The position numbers were made by a program, and so were the translations under genes. Shown one piece after another: positions 37,333 to 42,660 of a stretch of 42,660 bases of DNA. The notes beneath the pieces were generated by a model. It searched no databases, was not told the origin of the DNA, and worked only from the letters and a program-made list of their open reading frames with translations. Within the stretch, counting starts at the first letter, position 1. Every line of letters starts with the position of its first letter. Source of the DNA: Pseudomonas sp. GD03944 (lineage in GTDB: Bacteria > Pseudomonadota > Gammaproteobacteria > Pseudomonadales > Pseudomonadaceae); contig NZ_JAOCAH010000023.1 in the NCBI RefSeq assembly GCF_029839275.1, positions 1 to 42,660 on the forward strand, in the 5' to 3' direction.

Positions 37333-38598
37333 CTAGCGCATGCGGTGCTTGTGCAGCAGCCGGTAGAAGGTCGGCCGGGAAATCCCCAGCACCCGGGCGG
37401 CCTGGCTCATGTTCTTCGAATAGCAGCGCAGCACGTCGTTGAGCGCCTGCCGTTCCGCCTGCAGGATGTAGTCGGCCAGGGTGCCGAGCGCCTCCCCGAT
37501 ATGGGGTGGATCGAACCCCAGGTCGCTGGCCTCGATCTGCACGCCTTCCCCAAGCGCCACGGCCCGGCGCACCCGGTTGCTCAGCTCGCGCAGGTTGCCC
37601 GGCCAGTCATGCTGCTGCAGGGCGCTGATTGCCTGGTCGCTGAAGCGCCGTGGCCGCACCGCGAGGTCGCTGGCGTAGCGCCGGGCAAAATGCTCGGCCA
37701 GCAGGAGGATATCGGCGCTCCGCTCGTACAGCGTCGGCAGGCGCACCTGCACACCGACCAGGTGCTGGTAGAGCGCCTCGTGCAGGCGCCCTTCGCTCAG
37801 GAGCACAGCCAGGTTCTCATCACTGGCCACTACCAGCCGCCAGTAGCCGTGGGGCACATCCCACGCCTGGACCTCGCGCAGAAACTCGACGAGCAGCGCC
37901 TGCTGCGCCTCGTTCAGTGTTGGCAGGCTGGCCACGAACAGGGTGCCGCGCGGATGCTCGGGATTCTCGCCAGCCAAGGCGGCCTGGAGAGTCCCGGCAT
38001 CGGCGGCGATGAGATCGTCGAATACCACGAAGGATCCAGGTGCATGGCCAGCCGACTGGTGCAACTTCCGCGCGAGCATTTCCTTGCCGGTACCGGACTC
38101 GCCCTGGATAAACAAAGAGGCTTCGGTTTCCAGCAATGCGGGTAATGCCTTGCGCAACTCGCGAATCACCCGGCAATTACCCAGCGCGACACTGTCGGCA
38201 AGCGGATTCACTTTCGTCGATACGCGCAAACGGGCGACCGCAACGGCACGCTCCAGTGCCAGATGCAGGGAGTCATCGTCGACGGGTAGACAGTGGTAAT
38301 CGAACAGCCAGTCGACCGCGAAACGCATGACGGAATACTCCGCAGCAGTTGCTTCACCCAACACGGCAATCCATTCGATCTCGCTGTGGGTGATCAGCGC
38401 CCGTAATGACGGAAGTTCGTGACGCAGCGGGCCGTCCAGGCAAATCAGCACGGCGTCCCCGGCCTGCCGGGTAAAGGCCGCGCCTGCGACCGGACGTACC
38501 TGCCAGCCGCGCGCCTGCAATGAGGCAACGATGCGGCTGCACGCAGGGCATGGCTCAATGATCAATAACTGCCGGGTGGCAATGCTAACGGCTTCCAA
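37333..38598 (-). CDS. VpsR-like AAA+ regulator lacking the sigma-54 contact loop
   Basis: Regulator of 421 residues shaped like a sigma-54 activator. An atypical receiver-like domain spans 1-120 (LLIIEPCPACSRIV, VLICLDG, WLFDYHCLPVD). The AAA+ core has Walker A GESGTGKE at 166-173, and a Fis-type helix-turn-helix lies at 396-418 (NMSQAARVLGISRPTFYRLLHKH). Two key motifs are missing. No GAFTGA loop exists in 180-217, where the sequence is shortened. Walker B reads GTLFVASLPTL (218-228) instead of GTLFLDEI. The FDYH-LPVD stretch and loss of GAFTGA recall Vibrio VpsR, which works with sigma-70 and c-di-GMP. It is divergent from the di-haem/catalase-like pair across a 272-bp region with repeated elements, and probably regulates it. 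Confidence 0.82.
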   Translation of the reverse strand: MEAVSIATRQLLIIEPCPACSRIVASLQARGWQVRPVAGAAFTRQAGDAVLICLDGPLRHELPSLRALITHSEIEWIAVLGEATAAEYSVMRFAVDWLFDYHCLPVDDDSLHLALERAVAVARLRVSTKVNPLADSVALGNCRVIRELRKALPALLETEASLFIQGESGTGKEMLARKLHQSAGHAPGSFVVFDDLIAADAGTLQAALAGENPEHPRGTLFVASLPTLNEAQQALLVEFLREVQAWDVPHGYWRLVVASDENLAVLLSEGRLHEALYQHLVGVQVRLPTLYERSADILLLAEHFARRYASDLAVRPRRFSDQAISALQQHDWPGNLRELSNRVRRAVALGEGVQIEASDLGFDPPHIGEALGTLADYILQAERQALNDVLRCYSKNMSQAARVLGISRPTFYRLLHKHRMR

Positions 38599-38632
38599 CC
38601 TAACCGATCCTTGGCGCCATTAATTTGTAATT

Positions 38633-38648
38633 CTATTAAAAACAATAG
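38633..38648. promoter_or_regulatory. Inverted repeat near the VpsR-like gene start
   Basis: CTATT AAAAAC AATAG is a perfect five-base dyad in an AT-rich stretch 35-50 bases upstream of the regulator's start, flanked by direct TTGGCGC repeats (38611 and 38650). It may be an autoregulatory or partner operator. Confidence 0.35.
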
Positions 38649-38665
38649 TTTGGCGCGCGTAGGTG

Positions 38666-38737
38666 TAACGCTAGCAAGAACTTTGACGCCCTATGGAACA
38701 ATTACTTATAACGCTAATTTCGGTTCGTTCTGGAACA
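38666..38737. promoter_or_regulatory. Duplicated cis-module TAACGCTA...TGGAACA
   Basis: TAACGCTA occurs at 38666-38673 and 38709-38716, each followed by TGGAACA (38694-38700 and 38731-38737), 20 and 14 bases later. Two copies of the same ordered pair within 72 bases of a divergent regulatory region suggest binding sites for the VpsR-like regulator. This is inference from repetition only. Confidence 0.45.
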
Positions 38738-38783
38738 GGGAATAACACGTCACTTTGCTCGACCGTGGCGCTGTGAATAGGCG

Positions 38784-38800
38784 ATAGACAATTGCGCTAT
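38784..38800. promoter_or_regulatory. Imperfect dyad ATAG...CTAT in the divergent region
   Basis: ATAGACAATTGCGCTAT has inverted ATAG/CTAT ends around a CAATTG core, 71 bases before the di-haem gene. It is a possible operator; no known consensus was matched. Confidence 0.3.
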
Positions 38801-38825
38801 GGCGGCTTGCCATTATTGAGCTTAC

Positions 38826-38851
38826 TTGGCATAAAGTTGCACAAATAATAA
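38826..38851 (+). promoter_or_regulatory. Sigma-54-like element with short spacing and a Crc-type motif before the di-haem gene
   Basis: TTGGCATAAAGTTGCAC has the GG and GC of a -24/-12 promoter but separated by nine bases (38830-38838), one fewer than required, so it may be decayed or coincidental. TTGGCA could instead serve as a sigma-70 -35 box. AATAATAA at 38844-38851 matches the AANAANAA Crc/Hfq motif close to the ribosome site ACAAGGA. Confidence 0.35.
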
Positions 38852-38870
38852 AGCTACAAGGACGTCTCCA

Positions 38871-40745
38871 ATGCGCACACTACGCCGTGTTCTCCTCGGG
38901 TTTCTGTTGCTGCTCGCAGCCGTGCTCGCCGTGGCCCTGTACTTCATCGCGTTCCCCAACCTTCCGCACTACCAGCAGCCCGACAAGCTCCATTACCTGG
39001 ATCAATGGAGCGCCGAGCAACGGCAGACGTACTACTACACCCCCCAGGGGACCCAGGTAAAAGGCCTGCAGTACGAGTGGTTCAGCGCGCTGGAAATGCC
39101 CTTCGGCAAAAGCAAGTTCGCCACGCCGGACTACCTGGCCCGCTTCGGCTTCCTGGTGGACCCGAAGCAACAGCCGACCGCCCTCAATCCAGGCAACCTG
39201 CCGGTGGGTTTCGCCCGTCATGAAGACAGCGAGAGCGGCATCAACTACCTCGACATCAGCTGCGCGGCCTGCCACACCGGCGAACTGCGCTACCAGGGCC
39301 AGGCCATTCGCATCGACGGCGGCGCCGCCCTGCACTCCCTGGCGTCGACCGTGCCGACCATCCGCGGCGGCAGTTTCGGCCAGTCGCTCGGCATGAGCAT
39401 GGCCTTCACCTATTACAACCCGCTCAAATTCCGCCGCTTCGCCAAGGAAGTTCTTGGCGAAGCGTACCCGACGGGCCGGGATGAGCTGCGCCGCGACTTC
39501 AAGATCGTGCTCGATCGCCTGCTGGGCACCGCCTTCAACGACTGGCACCGCGGTCTCTACCCGACCGAGGAAGGCTTCGGCCGTACCGATGCCTTCGGCC
39601 GCATCGCCAATACCGTGTTCGGCGACGCCATCGACGCCAGCAACTACCGCATCGCCAATGCGCCGGTCAGCTACCCGCAGGTCTGGGACATCTGGAAGTT
39701 CGACTGGGTGCAATGGAACGGCTCCGCCATGCAGCCCATGGCGCGCAACGTCGGCGAGGCGCTTGGCGTCGGCGCGACCCTGCGCCTGATGCAGCACAAC
39801 GGACAAGCGGTGCCTGAAAACGAGCGCTATGCCTCGAGCGTCCGCCTGCACGACCTTTACACCCTGGAAGAAACCCTCAAGCACCTCAAGCCGCCAACCT
39901 GGCCGCAGGAGGTGCTCGGCAAGATCGACATGCCGCTGGCAAGCCGCGGGCGCGCCCTGTTCCAGGAAAACTGCGCCTATTGCCATGCCCCCGATCCCAA
40001 GCCCCGTGATGAGCGCATGGCGCCCGATCGCGACCCCGAATGGCGGATGCGCATCGTCTCCACCGATGTCATCGGCACCGACTCGACCACCGCCGACAAC
40101 ATTGCCGACCATCGCTTCGACATCAGCAAGCTCGGCTGGACACCTGAAGAGCTGGGCCGTCTCGACGTGACGCTGCAGAACATCACCCCGAGCGAACTCG
40201 ACATGCGCAGCATCTCCAGCGCCAAGGGCCTCGCCTACATCACCGCCTACGTGGAAAACCGCGCCTATCGGGATGCTGGCGTCACGCCCGAGGAGCGCTG
40301 GCGCATGGATGGCTACGGCCTGCCCATCGGCGTCCAGGAGCTACGCGGCTACAAGGCCCGCCCGCTCGACGGCATCTGGGCCACCCCGCCCTTCCTGCAC
40401 AACGGCTCAGTGCCCACGCTGTTCCAGTTGCTCTCGCCAGTGTCCGAGCGCCAGACCAGCTTCTGGGTTGGCAACTTCGAGTTCAATCCGAAGCAGGTCG
40501 GTTTCGTCAGCGACAAGTTCCCGGGCGGCTTCCTGTTCGATACCACCATCACCGGCAACGGCAACCGCGGCCACGAATTCCGTGACGGCTGTCGCCAGGA
40601 CGGCGTGATCGGCCGGGCACTGCAGCCGGAAGAACGTTGGGCGCTGATCGAATACCTCAAGGTGCTGGGCGATACCGCGCGCGAGGAACAGTTGGAACCG
40701 ATTCCGGCCAAACCCTGGCGCCCGGGTCCGACCTGTCAGCTCTGA
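38871..40745 (+). CDS. Membrane-anchored di-haem cytochrome c-type oxidoreductase (RoxA/10S-DOX-like)
   Basis: Protein of 624 residues with an uncleaved-looking N-terminal helix (MRTLRRVLLGFLLLLAAVLA, to about 29), so it is probably tethered to the periplasmic side of the inner membrane. Two c-type haem sites are visible: CAACH at 131-135 and CAYCH at 368-372. The C-terminal region has ATPPFLHNGSVPTLFQLLSP, typical of di-haem peroxidase/MauG relatives. Length and layout match the large di-haem subgroup that includes rubber oxygenase RoxA and the P. aeruginosa oleate 10S-dioxygenase/diol synthase pair (PA2077/PA2078), not the short (about 330-residue) cytochrome c peroxidases. It may oxygenate or peroxidise a lipid-like substrate. 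It is followed after 61 bases by a catalase-fold gene. The ribosome site is ACAAGGA. Confidence 0.82.
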   Translation: MRTLRRVLLGFLLLLAAVLAVALYFIAFPNLPHYQQPDKLHYLDQWSAEQRQTYYYTPQGTQVKGLQYEWFSALEMPFGKSKFATPDYLARFGFLVDPKQQPTALNPGNLPVGFARHEDSESGINYLDISCAACHTGELRYQGQAIRIDGGAALHSLASTVPTIRGGSFGQSLGMSMAFTYYNPLKFRRFAKEVLGEAYPTGRDELRRDFKIVLDRLLGTAFNDWHRGLYPTEEGFGRTDAFGRIANTVFGDAIDASNYRIANAPVSYPQVWDIWKFDWVQWNGSAMQPMARNVGEALGVGATLRLMQHNGQAVPENERYASSVRLHDLYTLEETLKHLKPPTWPQEVLGKIDMPLASRGRALFQENCAYCHAPDPKPRDERMAPDRDPEWRMRIVSTDVIGTDSTTADNIADHRFDISKLGWTPEELGRLDVTLQNITPSELDMRSISSAKGLAYITAYVENRAYRDAGVTPEERWRMDGYGLPIGVQELRGYKARPLDGIWATPPFLHNGSVPTLFQLLSPVSERQTSFWVGNFEFNPKQVGFVSDKFPGGFLFDTTITGNGNRGHEFRDGCRQDGVIGRALQPEERWALIEYLKVLGDTAREEQLEPIPAKPWRPGPTCQL

Positions 40746-40784
40746 AACGAACGGACCGTAGCGGCAAAGCCGCCAGGAACAACC

Positions 40785-40795
40785 AACAAGAACAA
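40785..40795 (+). promoter_or_regulatory. Crc/Hfq-type motif at the ribosome site of the catalase-like gene
   Basis: AACAAGAACAA contains two overlapping AANAANAA matches (40785-40792 and 40788-40795) and runs straight into the AGGAG ribosome site, the typical position for Crc/Hfq translational repression. Confidence 0.5.
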
Positions 40796-40806
40796 GGAGT
40801 CATTCG

Positions 40807-41952
40807 ATGATCAAACGGCTTTGGCTGTGGCTGGGTCGCCTGCTCGGCAAACTGCTTCTCGCAGTGCTGGTCCTGGGAGTGGGTGGCTGGCTGATTGGCA
40901 CCGCGTACTACAGCTGGAAGTTCTCGGGCCCGGTGTCCAGCGAAGAGCAGATTCCCCCCGAGGAAGCGGCCCTGACCCAGGGCATCATCGAGGATGCCAT
41001 CCGCGTCGTGGAACAGCACCGGGACAACACCCGGGTGTTGCGTGATGCTCACGCCAAGGCTCATGGCTGCGTGAAGGCCGAGGTCACGGTGCTACCGGAC
41101 CTCGACAGCAGCTTGCGCCATGGCGTCCTCAGCGAGCCAGGCAAGACCTGGAATGCCTGGATGCGCCTGTCCAACGGCAACGCCTACCCGCAATTCGACC
41201 GCGCCCGCGATGCCCGCGGCATGGCCATCAAGCTGCTCGATGTGCCGGGCCAGAAGCTGCTCAACGCCCCGGGCCGAACCGACGAGCAGGACTTCGTGAT
41301 GTTCAATCACCCGGTCTTCTTCGTCCGTGACGTCGCCGAGTACAAGACCAACTTCGCCGCCCAGGCCGACGGCAAGAAAGCCATGGCCTTCTTCCCCAGT
41401 TGGGACCCGCGCACCTGGGAAATCCGCCACCTGGTCATTGCCCTCAAGACGCTCTCGCCTGCGCCGGAAAGCCCGACCGAGACCACCTACAACTCCATCG
41501 CACCGTTCAAGCTCGGGCCGCACAACATCAAGTACCGCGTGATCCCCACCCCGGAGAACTGCCCGACCTACGCCGTACCGGAGCAGAACAAGGACCTGCC
41601 CAACTTCCTGCGCAGCGCGCTTTATCAGCAGCTGTCCCTGGACCGGGCGCCGGCGTGCTTCGCCCTGCAGGTGCAACGACAAAACCCCGAGTACTACATG
41701 CCCATCGAAGACCCGAGCGTGGAGTGGAGTGAGTCGGTTTCGCCCTTCGAGACCGTCGCCACCATCAAACTCCCAGCCCAGGACTTCGATAGCAGCGAAC
41801 AGAACCTGTTCTGCGACAACCTGTCGTTCAATCCCTGGCATGCATTGCCGGAGCATCGCCCTATCGGTGGCATCAACCGCCTGAGAAAGGCCGTGTACGA
41901 AGCAGTCAGCGTGTATCGGCATGAACGCAACGGGGCCCTCGACGCACAGTGA
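40807..41952 (+). CDS. Membrane-anchored catalase-fold haem protein
   Basis: Minimal catalase-family protein of 381 residues, shorter than true catalases (480 or more). An N-terminal membrane helix (about 12-34) tethers it outside the cytosol. The haem-site residues are in place: distal His82 in RDAHAKAHGCVKAEV, distal Asn167 in MFNHPVFFVRD (compare catalase NNTPIFFIRD), and an Arg360-x3-Tyr364 pair like the proximal Arg/Tyr of catalase. Minimal catalase-fold proteins include allene oxide synthases and fatty-acid hydroperoxide-converting enzymes as well as small peroxidases such as SrpA. AGGAG overlapped by a Crc-type motif precedes the ATG at 40807. Its pairing with the di-haem gene suggests it handles a peroxide made by that enzyme. 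Confidence 0.84.
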   Translation: MIKRLWLWLGRLLGKLLLAVLVLGVGGWLIGTAYYSWKFSGPVSSEEQIPPEEAALTQGIIEDAIRVVEQHRDNTRVLRDAHAKAHGCVKAEVTVLPDLDSSLRHGVLSEPGKTWNAWMRLSNGNAYPQFDRARDARGMAIKLLDVPGQKLLNAPGRTDEQDFVMFNHPVFFVRDVAEYKTNFAAQADGKKAMAFFPSWDPRTWEIRHLVIALKTLSPAPESPTETTYNSIAPFKLGPHNIKYRVIPTPENCPTYAVPEQNKDLPNFLRSALYQQLSLDRAPACFALQVQRQNPEYYMPIEDPSVEWSESVSPFETVATIKLPAQDFDSSEQNLFCDNLSFNPWHALPEHRPIGGINRLRKAVYEAVSVYRHERNGALDAQ

Positions 41953-42005
41953 TGCCCGCCAGGCGCGATCGACAAGACTAACGGCACAGGGCGATGGCTT
42001 CGGCA

Positions 42006-42073
42006 TTGGTTACAGCACGGACCGAGCTGCTAAAATCGCCCTCCACTTCAGGCGCCCCATCACCATGGGGCGC
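42006..42073 (+). promoter_or_regulatory. queD promoter-like boxes and leader hairpin
   Basis: TTGGTT (42006) and TAAAAT (42031) are 19 bases apart, a plausible though long-spaced sigma-70 promoter. GCGCCCCAT (42052-42060) pairs perfectly with ATGGGGCGC (42065-42073) across CACC, giving a nine-base stem in the leader, 27 bases before the GTG start. It does not resemble a preQ1 riboswitch. Confidence 0.45.
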
Positions 42074-42100
42074 TCCGCCGCATTGTCGAAGAGAGATCGC

Positions 42101-42457
42101 GTGGAACTGTTCAAAGAGTTTATGTTCGAGGCCGCTCACCGCCTCCCTCACGTCCCGGAAGGCCACAAGTGCGGGCGCCTGCATGGGCACTCGTTCCGCG
42201 TGGCGGTCTATATCGAAGGTGAGGTGAATCCCCATACCGGCTGGATTCGTGACTTCTCCGAGATCAAGGCAATCTTCAAGCCCCTCTATGAGCAGCTTGA
42301 CCACAACTACCTGAACGACATCCCCGGCCTGGAAAACCCCACCAGCGAAGTGCTTGCCAAATGGATCTGGCAGCAGCTCAAGCCGTTACTTCCGGAGCTG
42401 TCGCGCATCCGTATCCATGAGACCTGTACCAGCGGTTGCGAGTACCGCGGCGACTGA
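42101..42457 (+). CDS. queD: 6-Carboxy-5,6,7,8-tetrahydropterin synthase (QueD)
   Basis: Tunnelling-fold enzyme of 118 residues converting dihydroneopterin triphosphate to 6-carboxytetrahydropterin in queuosine synthesis. It is nearly collinear with E. coli QueD: FEAAHRLPHVPEGHKCGRLHGHSF (zinc histidines and catalytic Cys), HTGWIRDF, LDHNYLNDIPGLENPTSEVLAKWIW and HETCTSGCEYRGD at the end. The start is most likely GTG at 42101, which gives the normal length and follows GAGAG. The in-frame ATG at 42065 falls inside a leader hairpin and would add 12 non-conserved residues. An intrinsic terminator follows. Confidence 0.93.
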   Translation: MELFKEFMFEAAHRLPHVPEGHKCGRLHGHSFRVAVYIEGEVNPHTGWIRDFSEIKAIFKPLYEQLDHNYLNDIPGLENPTSEVLAKWIWQQLKPLLPELSRIRIHETCTSGCEYRGD

Positions 42458-42477
42458 GTTGTCGGTGCATTCAAGAA

Positions 42478-42501
42478 GCCACCCTGCGGGGTGGCTTTTT
42501 T
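42478..42501 (+). terminator. Intrinsic terminator of queD
   Basis: GCCACCC (42478-42484), loop TGCG, GGGTGGC (42489-42495), then TTTTTT (42496-42501). It lies 20 bases after the stop codon. The remaining 159 bases of the window hold no feature I can support. Confidence 0.93.
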
Positions 42502-42660
42502 GTGCCTGCTGGAAAGAGGCGGCGCCAGGGGGATTGGTGCTTCAAGCTATTGCACAAGTGGTGCGGCTGTTTTGAGCACGATGAGCCTGAGGCGAAGGAG
42601 CCCATCCAGGCCTAGTCCATCTCCGCCGCTTTTTCCGCCCTTAAAAGACGAAACCCCAGC

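Noticed and set aside
38871..40745. Ordinary cytochrome c peroxidase
   Set aside because: At 624 residues with an N-terminal anchor it is almost twice the size of CcpA-type enzymes and matches the RoxA/10S-DOX-like layout better.
42052..42100. preQ1 riboswitch upstream of queD
   Set aside because: The leader holds a simple perfect hairpin without the A-rich tail and C-rich loop pattern of preQ1 aptamers.

Overview
The window is about 64% GC or higher by eye. It is packed with tightly spaced genes whose products, order and codon use fit a Pseudomonas chromosome (gamma-proteobacterium). Clues are a liu leucine-degradation cluster beside an HbcR-type ketone-body locus, REP-like 'GGGAGGGGCTTCAGC' palindromes, YbiT, PdxY, UppP, AzoR and Crc-type AANAANAA leaders. 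It is not a P. aeruginosa PAO1-like arrangement, because liuE is separated from liuCD by repeats and directly followed by the hbc-type genes. No rRNA, intact tRNA, CRISPR, insertion sequence or prophage was seen.

Layout. (1) 1-11449: end of the liu operon (liuC, liuD), a repeat-filled gap, liuE, then a sigma-54 activator (HbcR-like), a GntP-type permease, 3-hydroxybutyrate dehydrogenase, an AtoE-type short-chain fatty-acid transporter and acetoacetyl-CoA synthetase. LiuE makes acetoacetate; BdhA interconverts it with 3-hydroxybutyrate; the synthetase activates it to acetoacetyl-CoA. A palindromic enhancer-like site and a -24/-12 promoter precede the permease. (2) 11450-15190: an unknown secreted Cys-rich protein, a thioredoxin-like protein, a DJ-1/PfpI protein, a PilU-like ATPase and a small parvulin. 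(3) 15222-19105: a Fur-box-preceded FecBCDE-like iron-chelate ABC importer. (4) 19129-26913: pdxY, then a minus-strand tetR-outer membrane factor-membrane fusion protein-RND pump operon. (5) 27186-33539: ybiT, divergent azoR/LysR regulator, a YjbR-like gene, a cold-shock/DUF1294 fusion, an epoxide-hydrolase-like gene and uppP. (6) 33858-37292: a Cache chemoreceptor, an unknown gene, and pnuC with a NadR-like nicotinamide-riboside kinase. (7) 37333-41952: a VpsR-like degenerate AAA+ regulator divergent from a di-haem c-type protein and a membrane-anchored catalase-fold protein. (8) queD and its terminator at the right end.

Most interesting: (a) a 28-bp patch inside the acetoacetyl-CoA synthetase gene that reads, on the other strand, as the D-arm end and anticodon arm of tRNA-Thr(UGU), in frame and marked by atypical codons; (b) the di-haem/catalase-like pair with its VpsR-like regulator and a duplicated cis-element array, which may be an undescribed membrane-tethered oxylipin-type (lipid hydroperoxide) system. 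Functions are inferred from motifs recognised by eye; no database search was run.
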